From Nonomuraea harbinensis (lineage in GTDB: Bacteria > Actinomycetota > Actinomycetes > Streptosporangiales > Streptosporangiaceae): a stretch of DNA of 33,451 bases. The stretch lies in contig NZ_JAHKRN010000070.1 of the NCBI RefSeq assembly GCF_019396385.1, positions 1 through 33,451 of the forward strand. The letters run 5' to 3'. The position numbers and the translations under genes were made by a program. Shown piece after piece: positions 1 to 8,147 of the stretch; the stretch's first letter is position 1; every line of letters begins with the position of its first letter. The notes beneath the pieces are model-generated. The model was not told the DNA's origin, did no database searches, and worked only from the letters and a program-made list of their open reading frames with translations.

Positions 1-231
1 CCCGGCACCCCGTCAGTCATCGGATCCGCTGGTCACGGTGGCGACGTCGGCATCAGGCCCGCGCCCGTCGCTGTCATTACCAACGTCAGCGACGACTCAT
101 CGATCACTAAATGCGGCTGGAGTACTAGGAGCCTTCGCTGGCATCTAAGTGACCATGGTATTAGTCGGTCGAGCAGGAGGTTTGCTCCGCCTGCGAACGC
201 AACGTCAGCAGTCTGGCCCGTTGCTGGCCAA
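1..231. other. Non-coding left edge, no recognisable gene
   Basis: I see no convincing coding sequence here. Base composition is more mixed than in the rest of the window, and the stretch leads straight into two decayed transposase fragments. It is probably degenerate DNA left by earlier insertions. No terminal inverted repeats could be paired with the transposase remnants to the right. Confidence 0.4.
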
Positions 232-434
232 GTGTCTCAGCCACGCGTTGCATCCATGGAAGTGCTGTACGACCAGTGGCTGAGGCAGCAGATCGGGACC
301 GGCGATCCGGATCTCTGGCGATTCATGGTGAAGACCGTGGCCGAGGCGTTGTGTCGGCCGAGGCCGACAGCCTGTGCGGCGCTGCCTACGGTCGGCGCAG
401 CGACGAGCAGACCTACTCTCGCAATGAGCGCTGA
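232..434 (+). pseudogene. IS256-family transposase, N-terminal fragment (frameshifted)
   Basis: Reading from the GTG at 232 gives a segment ending in MVKTVAEAL. After a frame change near position 352 the reading continues as SAEADSLCGAAYGRRSDEQ and then SRN. Together this follows the N-terminal signature of IS256-type (mutator) transposases: a MVKT helix, an AEAD..CGA.YG block and an RNGYR-like end. Similarity stops after the Arg-Asn near 425, and a stop follows at 432. The DDE catalytic domain is absent, so this is a dead fragment. The family call rests on remembered motif patterns, not an alignment. Confidence 0.6.
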
Positions 435-654
435 TGCTTTTCCAACCTGATCGCGCTGGTCAGCATGGACGGTGCCGGGACAGGTCGGTATGAGAAGAGG
501 CTCTCGGTAAGATAGCTGCCGAGACGGGTCCAGGCGCCGCCACCGACAGCGCGCTCGGCACGCCGGACGCGGATCAGCTTGGCCAGGCGGATCAGGGCGT
601 GACTGGAATGCGGAATCGCGGCACGGTAAGACCTCAATGAGGCTCCTGTAGAGG

Positions 655-1272
655 CATCGGATTGTGGTCGACTACCGCTGGTCCTGACCCACCTGCGCAA
701 CGGCGACACCTACGCACGTCTGGCCGCGGGCTTCGCTATCGGCATTGGTACCGCCTGGCGCTACGTCGCGAGGCGGCCGACCTGCTCGCCCTGCTCGCCG
801 ACGACGTCCACGCCGCCATCTTACGCGCGGGCCGACTGGCCTACATCGTCCTGGACGGTACCCTGATCCCGATCGACCGGCTGGCCGACGAACGACCGCA
901 CTACTCCGGTAAACACCGACGCCACGGCATGAACGTGCAGGTCCTGGCCGATCCGGCCGGCGCGCCACCGGCCTGATCGATGCGCTGAGGGCCGCAGGGG
1001 TGAAGGCCTTCGCCGACAAGGGATAGTAAGGCGCGGGCGACAGCATCCGCACGCCGTTCAAAGCCCATCGGCTGCGGCCGCCTCTGTCACGGCATCAGCG
1101 CTCGGTCAACCGCGCACACGCTCGCATCCGCGCCCGCGGGGAATGCGCCGTTGCCACCTTGAAGACCGGGAAGGTCCTGACCCGGCTGCGCTGCAGCCCG
1201 CACCGCGCCACCACGATCGTGCAGGCCATCCTCGTCCTGCAGCTCATCGAGGAAGGCCGCTACTCAGGATGA
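655..1272 (+). pseudogene. IS5-family DDE transposase, multiply frameshifted remnant
   Basis: Three reading frames together give a familiar IS5-type transposase. Around 678-770 one frame reads LVLTHLRNGDTYARLAAGF and an HTH-like continuation. From about 771 to 960 another frame gives EAADLLALLADD, then ILDGTLIPID-like residues (here IVLDGTLIPIDRLADE) with the first catalytic Asp, and YSGKHRRHGMNVQVLADPAG. A third frame from 967 to the TGA at 1270-1272 gives GLIDALRAAGVKAFADKG, two stop codons at 1024-1029, TPFKAHR, and the C-terminal Glu region ending in RYSG. The residues usually between DPAG and the IDAL block are missing near 960, so there is an internal deletion as well as frameshifts. 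The N-terminus is also truncated. The element cannot be functional. Confidence 0.85.
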
Positions 1273-1459
1273 AAGTGCTCAGTGCCGAGCTGTGGCCTGG
1301 TGGCGTCTGCTCGTCGGTGCGCCTCGTGCCCTCGGATCGCGGGCGGGGTCGGGCCCTGCGACTCATCGCCCCACCGCGGCCCCATCGCTTCGCCGCCCGT
1401 CCAGGTACCGCGGGAGAACCCGGCGGGAATGAGGGTGACTGGTCGGACAGTGCTTGTGT

Positions 1460-2074
1460 ATGGACATGTCACTGCGCGCCCGGATACGTGACGGGGATGC
1501 CGAGGCGTTCGAGGTGCTCTTCGAGGAGATGGCCCGGCCGGTGTTCAGTCACGCCTTCCGATTGACCGGGGACTGGTCGGCCGCCGAGGACGTGCTGTCG
1601 CTGACCTTTCTCGAGGCGTGGCGGCTGCGGCATCGGATCGACGCCGACGGCGGATCCCTGCGGCCATGGGTGCTGGGGATCGCGACCAACGTGGCGCGGA
1701 ATCTGCGCCGGGCGGCGAGGCGGTACGACGACGCCCTGGCCAGGATGCCCAGAGGCGATCCCATCCCCGACTTCGCCGACCAGATCATCGGCCGCATGGA
1801 CGCCGCCGAGCAGCTGGCCGCGATCCAGCAGGCCTACGGCTCGCTGCGCCGCCAGGAGCAGGAGGTGTTCGCGCTCTGCGTGTGGTCGGGGCTCGACCAT
1901 GCCGAGGCGGCCCAGGCGCTGGGCGTCGCCGTGGGGACCGTCAGGTCCCGCCTGTCCAGGGCGCGCAAGAAGCTGGAGAAACTCGCCGCGGAACGGCAAC
2001 AGGCCTCCGGGTCGCGACAGGTAAAGGGTGACCACGACAGCGTGGTCCGGTCCGTACGGGAGGAGAACCGATGA
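1460..2074 (+). CDS. ECF-type RNA polymerase sigma factor
   Basis: The 204-residue product has the two conserved parts of a group 4 (ECF) sigma factor. Region 2 lies at about residues 17-87 (AFEVLFEEMARPVF, then LTGDWSAAEDVLSLTF and the W-rich promoter-melting helix). Region 4 lies at about 118-172 (LRRQEQEVFAL, then the HTH VAVGTVRSRLSRARKKL). The linker is short and there is no SnoaL-like extension. ATG at 1460 or 1466 is the likely start; an in-frame TTG at 1454 is less attractive, and no strong ribosome site is visible. The stop overlaps the next gene by ATGA, so the two are translationally coupled and probably act as a sigma factor and its membrane partner. The inducing signal is unknown. 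Confidence 0.9.
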   Translation: MDMSLRARIRDGDAEAFEVLFEEMARPVFSHAFRLTGDWSAAEDVLSLTFLEAWRLRHRIDADGGSLRPWVLGIATNVARNLRRAARRYDDALARMPRGDPIPDFADQIIGRMDAAEQLAAIQQAYGSLRRQEQEVFALCVWSGLDHAEAAQALGVAVGTVRSRLSRARKKLEKLAAERQQASGSRQVKGDHDSVVRSVREENR

Positions 2075-2727
2075 ACAAGGCCGAGCGCGAGTCCCTGGCC
2101 GGGTTGCTGCCGTTCGAGGCGGAACCGCAACTCCCGAACGCCCGGCGGCGTCTACTCAAGGAGTTCGTCATGGTGGAAATCCGCAGGTCGGCGGAGCGCC
2201 CCCGGCGGCGCCTGGTCCGTCCCGCCCTCCTGGCTCCCGCGCTGGCCCTGGGTGTCGCGGTGGCCGTGGGCGTCCCGGCGCTCCTCGGCGGTGGGACACC
2301 CGCGTACGCGGTGTCGAAGAACGCTGATGGGACGCTCACCATCACCATCAACCAGGCCAAGGACCCCAAGCCGCTGGAGGCCACGCTCCGAGGCATGGGA
2401 GTGAACGCGGTCGTCGACTACATCCCGGGAGGGAAGCGATGCTCGCCGCAGCCGCGTAGCACGAGTTTCCTGTCCCGGCAGGAAGCGCGGAACCCGGCCG
2501 ACGGCAGGCCGTTCCACATCTGGCCGCCCAACACGGACGAACCGGGGTTCCGCATCGACCCGGCCGCGATCAAGCCTGGGCAGACGGCGGTGCTGGAGTT
2601 CAGCGTCTCCGCCGACGAGAAGACCGCCGGCATCTGGGCGAACATCTCCAACGGGCCCGTCGCCGCCTGCACGCTCGTGGACAGCGACGAGGCGCCGCTC
2701 GGCCCCCCGCCCGGCTGGGACGACTGA
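2071..2727 (+). CDS. Membrane-anchored partner of the ECF sigma factor (putative anti-sigma factor)
   Basis: This 218-residue protein starts at the ATG that overlaps the sigma stop codon, after a GGAGGAG ribosome site. Residues 1-50 are charged and would be cytoplasmic. Residues about 51-73 form one hydrophobic segment, and the remaining roughly 145 residues would be outside the cell. Two cysteines in the outer part (RCSPQP and AACTLV) could form a disulfide. There is no HxxxCxxC zinc anti-sigma signature, so the anti-sigma role is inferred from gene order and topology. It may instead be a sensor or accessory protein for the sigma factor. A strong terminator-like hairpin follows. Confidence 0.6.
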   Translation: MNKAERESLAGLLPFEAEPQLPNARRRLLKEFVMVEIRRSAERPRRRLVRPALLAPALALGVAVAVGVPALLGGGTPAYAVSKNADGTLTITINQAKDPKPLEATLRGMGVNAVVDYIPGGKRCSPQPRSTSFLSRQEARNPADGRPFHIWPPNTDEPGFRIDPAAIKPGQTAVLEFSVSADEKTAGIWANISNGPVAACTLVDSDEAPLGPPPGWDD

Positions 2728-2745
2728 CCGGGGGCACACACGATC

Positions 2746-2778
2746 AGCCAGGTCAGATGCGGTCTGACCTGGCTTTTT
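2746..2778 (+). terminator. Intrinsic terminator after the sigma/partner operon
   Basis: AGCCAGGTCAGA at 2746-2757 pairs perfectly with TCTGACCTGGCT at 2763-2774 across a 5-base TGCGG loop. A run of T follows to 2778. The 12-bp stem plus U-tract fits a classic rho-independent terminator 18 bases beyond the stop codon. Confidence 0.9.
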
Positions 2779-2861
2779 GCTTGTGCCGGTGGACAGGTCG
2801 CCCAGTACGGACGCGGTCCGGCAAGCTCGGCCGGTACAAGCGCGATGTAAGGATACGGATC

Positions 2862-4295
2862 ATGTCAGATGCCACGCAGTACCCCCTGGAACCGGGCCCG
2901 GAGCAGGTGCGCCTGATGGGCGAGGCCGTGCTGGCCTTCGTCGAGGACTTCCTGCGCGACCTGCCGGAGCTGCCCGCCTTCGACCCGGCTCGCTCCGCCG
3001 CCCTGGCGGGGGCGCTGCGCGAGCCCGCCCCTGAGCTGGGCAGCCCGCTGTCCGGCCTGCTGTCCACGCTGCACGCGGCGGCCCGCGACGGCGCCGCCAG
3101 CGCCGGGCCCGGCTATCTCGCCTACGTGCCGGGCGGTGGCCTGTACGCCGCCGCGCTCGCCGACTTCCTGACCGCGGCCATGAACAAGTACGTCACCGTC
3201 TGGCAGTTGGCCCCGGCCTGCGCGCAGATCGAGGCCACGGCCGTCCGCTGGCTCTGCGACCTGTTCGGCTACCCCGAGGAGGCGCGCGGCATCCTCACCT
3301 CAGGCGGCTCCATGGCCAACTTCTCGGCCATCGTGACCGCCCGCGTCGCCCGGCTCGGCGAGAGCTTCCTCGACGGCACCGTCTACGTCACCGACCAGAC
3401 CCACGCCTCCTGTGCCAAGGCGGCCCTGCTGGCGGGCCTCCCGCGCGCGCACGTACGGGCCGTGCCGGCGGGCGCGGACCTGGGGATGGCCCCGGACGCG
3501 CTGGCCCGGATGATCGCGGACGACCGGCGGGCCGGACTGCGGCCCTTCCTCGTGATCGGCAGCGCGGGAACGACGAACACCGGAGCGATCGACCCGCTCG
3601 CCGAGATCGCCGCCGTCGCCGGAAAGGCCGGGGCGTGGTTCCACGTCGACGCCGCTTACGGTGGCCCGTTCCAGCTCACCGAGCGCGGACGCGCCCGGCT
3701 GCGCGGCATCGAACTGGCCGATTCGATCACCTTGGATCCGCACAAGGCCCTGTTCCTGCCGTACGGGACCGGCGCGCTGCTGGTGCGCGACGGCGCCCTG
3801 CTGCGCCAGGCCCACCACATGGACGCCGCCTACCTGCAGGATCTCGGCGACGAGGACGACATCCCCAACTTCACCGAATACTCCCCTGAGCTGACCCGCG
3901 ACTTCCGCGGCCTGCGACTGTGGCTGCCGATCAAACTGCACGGCCTCGACGCCTTCCGCCAGGCTCTGGACGAGAAGCTCGACCTGGCCGAACTGGTACA
4001 CGACACGCTGCGCAAGAACGGCTTCGAGGTCCCGTGGCGACCGAGCCTGACCGCCGTCGCCTTCCGCTGGGTGCCCGAGGAAGGCGACGCCGACGCCTTC
4101 AACGCCGAGCTGCTGCGCCGCGTGACGGCCCGGGGCCGTGCTCTGCTGTCCAGTACGCGGATCGACGGCCGGTACATGATCCGGGTGTGCGTCGTCAGCC
4201 ACCGTACCCACCGCGACCGGGTCGAGGAGCTCCTGGACATCGTCAGCGAGACCTGCGCCGCACTACGGGCCGAACACCCGGCGGGTCCCCAGTGA
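2862..4295 (+). CDS. PLP-dependent group II amino acid decarboxylase
   Basis: The 477-residue product belongs to the pyridoxal-phosphate fold-type I decarboxylases (aromatic-amino-acid, glutamate and related decarboxylases), which release CO2 from an amino acid to give an amine. The PLP lysine is K295 in SITLDPHKALFLPYG. D263 in WFHVDAAYGG would contact the pyridine nitrogen. H181 in DQTHASCAKA would stack on the ring. The substrate-channel region PGYLAYVPGGG and the TSGGSMANF phosphate-binding segment are also present. The ATG at 2862 is preferred because an earlier in-frame start at 2757 would lie inside the upstream terminator. It seems monocistronic. Substrate identity cannot be read from the sequence. 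Confidence 0.88.
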   Translation: MSDATQYPLEPGPEQVRLMGEAVLAFVEDFLRDLPELPAFDPARSAALAGALREPAPELGSPLSGLLSTLHAAARDGAASAGPGYLAYVPGGGLYAAALADFLTAAMNKYVTVWQLAPACAQIEATAVRWLCDLFGYPEEARGILTSGGSMANFSAIVTARVARLGESFLDGTVYVTDQTHASCAKAALLAGLPRAHVRAVPAGADLGMAPDALARMIADDRRAGLRPFLVIGSAGTTNTGAIDPLAEIAAVAGKAGAWFHVDAAYGGPFQLTERGRARLRGIELADSITLDPHKALFLPYGTGALLVRDGALLRQAHHMDAAYLQDLGDEDDIPNFTEYSPELTRDFRGLRLWLPIKLHGLDAFRQALDEKLDLAELVHDTLRKNGFEVPWRPSLTAVAFRWVPEEGDADAFNAELLRRVTARGRALLSSTRIDGRYMIRVCVVSHRTHRDRVEELLDIVSETCAALRAEHPAGPQ

Positions 4296-4372
4296 GCTTG
4301 CCGACTGTCGGCCCCGGGCAGGCGTAAGGCTCCGGTCGTAGGTGTGGTTGTCGACGCGGGGACGATGCCCTC

Positions 4373-4416
4373 CGTATGGACCGATGAGGTTCCGCGGTGG
4401 AGGCGGTCTCCATACG
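4373..4416. promoter_or_regulatory. Inverted repeat upstream of the reductase gene
   Basis: CGTATGGA at 4373-4380 is repeated in inverted form as TCCATACG at 4409-4416, with a 28-base spacer, in the gap between the decarboxylase and the reductase. It could be a regulator site, or chance at this length. Confidence 0.25.
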
Positions 4417-4448
4417 TACGAGCCAAGCAGCCGGCAGAGGAGACAGCA

Positions 4449-5012
4449 GTGGACGACATCGAACAGCAGACCGCGAACGGCAAGGTGCTCTGGCACTTCA
4501 CCATGTCCCTGGACGGGTTCGTGGCCGGGCCCAACCACGAGATGGACTGGATGATGACCGGCATCTCACCCCAGCCGGGCGCGATCGAGGAGTACGTCGC
4601 GACCACCGGCGCGATCCTGGGCGGCCGGCGTGGCTGGGACGCCTTCCCGGATCCCCGCATGGTCTACGGCGGCGCCTGGACCGGACCCATCTTCGTGCTC
4701 ACCCACCATCCGGAGGACGCCAAGCCCGCCGACGGCGTCACCTTCCTGGACTGTGACGTGGCCGAGGCGGTACGGATCGCGCTGGCGGCGGCCGGCGGGA
4801 AGAACGTCGAGGTGCATTCGCCGACGATCGGTGGCCAGCTTCTCGAACGCGGGCTGCTCGACGAGATCGACCTGCACATCGCGCCCGTGCTGCTCGGCGA
4901 CGGCATCCGGCTGCTGGACCTCCCCGGTGGCCGGCCGCACTACCTCCACCGGGTCGGCGCCGATGACCCCACGGCCGAACTGGGTGTGCGGTACCGGCCG
5001 GTCAGGGCGTGA
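4449..5012 (+). CDS. Dihydrofolate reductase family protein (RibD C-terminal domain-like)
   Basis: The 187-residue protein resembles the small DHFR/RibD-C reductases common in actinobacteria. The hallmarks are the N-terminal TMSLDGFVAGP, then ILGGRRGWDAF, a THHPEDAKP segment, the Gly-containing SPTIGGQLLERGLLDE (NADPH-binding helix) and IAPVLLGDGIRLLD near the end. Such proteins are predicted NAD(P)H-dependent reductases, and the substrate is usually unknown. The GTG at 4449 is chosen because a strong GAGGAGA ribosome site sits about 6 bases upstream and the family domain begins about 15 residues later. An in-frame start further upstream would add about 35 unconserved residues. Confidence 0.85.
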   Translation: MDDIEQQTANGKVLWHFTMSLDGFVAGPNHEMDWMMTGISPQPGAIEEYVATTGAILGGRRGWDAFPDPRMVYGGAWTGPIFVLTHHPEDAKPADGVTFLDCDVAEAVRIALAAAGGKNVEVHSPTIGGQLLERGLLDEIDLHIAPVLLGDGIRLLDLPGGRPHYLHRVGADDPTAELGVRYRPVRA

Positions 5013-5193
5013 CCGGCCCTGTATTCGATTCTCATACGCTTGAACTTTCAGAGCCTTCGCTCACGTACCATCGGCTGACGGATCCGCAGTAACGCCATAT
5101 CGGTCGTGACAGGAGAATCCAACGAGCGGCCGACCCAGGAGTACGCTGGCCCTGCTGTCAGTGTGCATCCCGCCGTTCGTGCTGGAGGCCCGC

Positions 5194-7149
5194 ATGAGCT
5201 CTCCGGATCCACGCCCTCATCTGGGCGGGGATTACTCCGGCATCGACCCCGGCTTGATGGACCTTTTCGAGCCGGCTCTCGGCCGTACGGGCGCGACCAT
5301 CGAAAGCAGTGAACCGCAGATCAGGCGTACCCTTCAGCAGTTCGACCTGGACACCTCATATCTGACCGCGTTCAGAGAAGCCGCCAACTGGATCAGCGCG
5401 AAGCGTCCTGAATTACGTCGGCGCAAGGAGACCATCTCCGCCGAAAAGGCGGACTGGGGTGCTCCCGGCCAGGCAGTCAATGGAATGGTCGCGTTCGACG
5501 AGGCCCGCTACAGCAAGGCCTTCAACGATCCCGATGTCTACGCCGCTGTCAGCCACCTTTCCGCCGACGGCAAGATCAGCGACTCCGCCCTCGCTGCGCT
5601 GGAGAAGCGAGCGCAGGACCCGGAGTTCGCCACGAAGCTCATGCATGCCCTCGGCCCGGAGACTTACCTGGCGCTCATGCGCAGGACGGTGTCTCAAAGG
5701 GATGAGAAGCGCCTTGAAGCCGCTCTGAGCAAGGCTCTCGGCGCGGCGAGTCCCCGCCTGGGCGCCGACTGGCGGAAAAGCTTGACGGCCGACCTCGATC
5801 GGGAGGAGTATTTCGCGCTCGCGCGGGCGCTCAAACATGGGACGTTCGACCACGGCTTTCTGCTGTACGTGGCCAGGAAAGTGGATTCAGCGTCGCGGGC
5901 CGAAAAGGATCCGTGGTTCGCGGGCCGGCAGGTGAGAACGCCTTTGCCCGAGGCGATGTACCAGTCCGCGATGAAGGACGTGTTCGAGGCGCTGGGCCGG
6001 CATCCGAAAGCAGCCCAGGAATTCTTCGCCTACGACCGGTCGGCGCTGAGGTTCTATGTCATGGAGAAACCGCTGAAGGACGGTGGTGTGGCGCTGGGCC
6101 GGGCGCTGGAGGCGGCCACGATGACGTACCGCGACCATGCGGGCACCGCCCAGGACCCGTCCCGCGGCTACCTCTCGGCTGGACTCGCCTCCGACCTCGT
6201 GCATCTCCAATTTGAACGGATCAAGGCGGACGAGCGCCCTTCCTTGGTGGCTGCCGGGTCCATCGGGCGGATTCTGGCGGCGTACATATCTGACGTCAAC
6301 CGGGTTGCCTTCGTCGGCCTCGAACAACCAGGCGTGTTCATGGAGGACTATCCGAACCTCCCAGGGCGGGAGGACTGGGGAGCACGGTTCAACAAAGGCG
6401 AACTCCGTGCCGTGATGCAGGAGGCGTTCAAGGAGGACGAGAAGGCATTCGGAGTGGTGACCTCGGCCCAAACGGCATGGAGCGACAGACTCCTCAACCA
6501 TGGCGCCGGTCAGGTGGCCGCAGGTCAGGGCGCCGACAGCTTGAACACCGCAGGGTTGGAGATCGGTGCAGGATTCGGCCTGATCACCGACGCGGCCGGT
6601 CTCGCCCGTATCGAGAAAGGGCACGAGCTCGACGAGACCCAGAAACGGAACATGAAGATCCTCATGGCCGTGGTCAACACCGGTCTGGCTATCCCGCAAG
6701 CAGGGTCATGGCCCATCGGGGCGAGTGTGACGGGCGCGTGGACCGGCATGATCGAAGACGCTGTTCAGGGCAACGCGCGAAAGGAAGCCGTATTCGCCGC
6801 CAACAGCACCGTTGAACAGACTCGGTTCCTCGTCCATCAACTAACTGCTCAGGCCATGTTCAACCATGGTCTTTTCGGAGCGGCCGACCCACCCGCGAAG
6901 ACTCACCCATGGGCGTCACTCAGCGACGTCGAACCCGGTGACGATCCGCGCAGCGCACCCAACAACTTCCTCAAGCCAGACGGCAAGACGCTGATGTCAT
7001 TCGACGAGATGAGCGCCGGCGACGGTCGACGCTACGACGCCTACCACACCTGGCTCTATAAACGTCCTGAGGACAACCCGTGGAAAAAACTCGGAGTTCA
7101 AACCTCTCTCGACGACGGTTACACAACCGGATTCGCGCGGTACCAGTGA
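5194..7149 (+). CDS. Large DUF6571-like protein, putative type VII (ESX)-associated effector or scaffold
   Basis: The 651-residue protein starts at the ATG at 5194, five bases after a TGGAGG ribosome site. There is no Sec signal peptide or clear membrane anchor. Residues 1-90 are helical and WXG-like, with an ANWISAKRPELRRR segment. A middle part contains a repeated motif of the kind DPEFATKLMHALGPETYLAL, which resembles DUF6571 proteins of actinobacteria. Residues about 450-540 are Gly/Ala-rich and moderately hydrophobic. The C-terminus has no toxin motif I recognise. The downstream lipoprotein gene begins inside its stop codon (GTGATC), and a WXG100-like gene ends the set. I infer a link to type VII secretion. 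The function, whether effector, toxin carrier or structural protein, is unknown. Confidence 0.6.
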   Translation: MSSPDPRPHLGGDYSGIDPGLMDLFEPALGRTGATIESSEPQIRRTLQQFDLDTSYLTAFREAANWISAKRPELRRRKETISAEKADWGAPGQAVNGMVAFDEARYSKAFNDPDVYAAVSHLSADGKISDSALAALEKRAQDPEFATKLMHALGPETYLALMRRTVSQRDEKRLEAALSKALGAASPRLGADWRKSLTADLDREEYFALARALKHGTFDHGFLLYVARKVDSASRAEKDPWFAGRQVRTPLPEAMYQSAMKDVFEALGRHPKAAQEFFAYDRSALRFYVMEKPLKDGGVALGRALEAATMTYRDHAGTAQDPSRGYLSAGLASDLVHLQFERIKADERPSLVAAGSIGRILAAYISDVNRVAFVGLEQPGVFMEDYPNLPGREDWGARFNKGELRAVMQEAFKEDEKAFGVVTSAQTAWSDRLLNHGAGQVAAGQGADSLNTAGLEIGAGFGLITDAAGLARIEKGHELDETQKRNMKILMAVVNTGLAIPQAGSWPIGASVTGAWTGMIEDAVQGNARKEAVFAANSTVEQTRFLVHQLTAQAMFNHGLFGAADPPAKTHPWASLSDVEPGDDPRSAPNNFLKPDGKTLMSFDEMSAGDGRRYDAYHTWLYKRPEDNPWKKLGVQTSLDDGYTTGFARYQ

Positions 7150-7706
7150 TCAAAGTCAGTCGGATAGTCATCCTGGGATGCACCCTCATCAGTGCTTCCG
7201 CCTGCGTGGGCGGAACCGGCAAGGTCGACGCCACCCCACTGCCCACGGTTTATGCCCCACCCTACATATGCGATCACGTTCCCAAAGTCGCGGTCGAGCG
7301 GATGACCGGAGTCATCGATCCACTCGTTACCGGTTCTCTCCCTCTCCCGAGTGAGGACCGCCCCGTCGTGGGCGCTTGCTCTGCCTTCGAGCCGACCGGC
7401 GAGCGTCGGGCAGTACTCCGCATCATGCTTGACACCGGCGGAAGTCGTGGCCAGATAGAGAATCAGTTACGCGACGGAGTCTCCAAGCAACTACCGGAGA
7501 TCATCCCCGGCGGCTTCGGCTTCTACACGGTGGACCTGAATGAGGAAACCCGGGCGGGCGCGATGCTGGTGAAAGGCAAGGCGCGTTTGTCGATCGAGCT
7601 CGTGAAGGGCGTCAAGGGTCGCGACAACGCTGCCGACGTCGTAGCCCTCATGAAGCTCATCGCCCCCCAGCTCATCCCGGCCGCCGGCACCGACGAGAAT
7701 GGCTGA
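7146..7706 (+). CDS. Small secreted lipoprotein (DUF3558-like)
   Basis: The GTG at 7146 overlaps the stop of the preceding gene. The product of 186 residues begins with a short charged segment and a hydrophobic stretch ending in ISASAC, so Cys20 is the likely lipidated residue. After a Pro/Thr-rich linker there is an ICDHVP segment and, about 45 residues later, GACSAF. This Cys-spaced layout is reminiscent of actinobacterial DUF3558 lipoproteins, though I cannot confirm the family. It would sit on the outside of the membrane. Position between a WXG-like effector candidate and a WXG100-like protein suggests an accessory role at the cell surface for the same system. It overlaps the next gene by 8 bases. 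Confidence 0.65.
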   Translation: MIKVSRIVILGCTLISASACVGGTGKVDATPLPTVYAPPYICDHVPKVAVERMTGVIDPLVTGSLPLPSEDRPVVGACSAFEPTGERRAVLRIMLDTGGSRGQIENQLRDGVSKQLPEIIPGGFGFYTVDLNEETRAGAMLVKGKARLSIELVKGVKGRDNAADVVALMKLIAPQLIPAAGTDENG

Positions 7707-8013
7707 CCTGATGACGGACATGGTGCCCAACCCGCTCTACGAAGCGTTACGCGAAGCGGAGCAGAAGATCACCCCGCTCATCGAGAACGCGACCCGGGCG
7801 ATCGAGCAGTCCTACAAGGAGTTCCACTCCGGCCGAATCTGGGTGGGCCCGACAGCCAAGCTCTTCGACGCCCAGCTAGAACTCCACCGCTCCCGCGTCG
7901 TCCGCGCCGGCAACAACATCCTGGAGGACATACGCGAGAAGATGGCCGGCCTGCCACGCCAAGTGGACGAGAAGCAGGCGCTGGCCCTCACGCGACAGTA
8001 CGACTTACGGTAA
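7699..8013 (+). CDS. WXG100-like small helical protein
   Basis: This 104-residue protein is almost wholly helical by eye. A central turn, RIWVGPTAK, places W48 and G50 in a W-x-G arrangement at the position expected for WXG100 (ESAT-6-like) proteins. Its length matches the family. It has no signal peptide. ATG 7699 overlaps the lipoprotein stop by 8 bases; ATG 7714 or 7720 are other possible starts. As the third gene of a coupled set, it may be a partner or chaperone-like component for the large upstream protein during type VII secretion. No ESX ATPase or membrane gene lies in this window, so the secretion machinery must be elsewhere. Confidence 0.65.
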   Translation: MADLMTDMVPNPLYEALREAEQKITPLIENATRAIEQSYKEFHSGRIWVGPTAKLFDAQLELHRSRVVRAGNNILEDIREKMAGLPRQVDEKQALALTRQYDLR

Positions 8014-8042
8014 CGGCCGCGCTGCCGAGACGGTTCACCCGC

Positions 8043-8071
8043 GCTCACCTGGGAAAGTCCCAGGTCAGAGC
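8043..8071 (+). terminator. Hairpin after the WXG-like operon
   Basis: ACCTGGGA (8047-8054) pairs with TCCCAGGT (8058-8065) across an AAG loop. GCTC (8043-8046) can pair with GAGC (8068-8071) around a 2-base bulge. There is no T run, so it is a terminator of the U-less type or an RNA-stability element. Confidence 0.55.
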
Positions 8072-8147
8072 GGGCGCCGGATGCCGGGGGAAGTCCGCGC
8101 GACCGCCTCGGCGGACGGCCGGACCCACAGTCGCTCAAGGAGTTTCG

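Noticed and set aside
413..709. Minus-strand open frame between the two transposase remnants
   Set aside because: The part HSSHALIRLAKLIRVRRA faintly recalls the end of an IS-type transposase, but not clearly enough to name. The frame runs into the IS5 remnant on the other strand.
4300..4312. GCCGAC-T-GTCGGC palindrome after the decarboxylase gene
   Set aside because: It can form only a 4-bp stem with a usable loop and has no T run, so it is too weak to call a terminator.
5040..5071. TTGAAC and TACCAT as a promoter for the WXG-like operon
   Set aside because: The spacing is 20 bases and the -10 match is poor, so it is not listed as a promoter.
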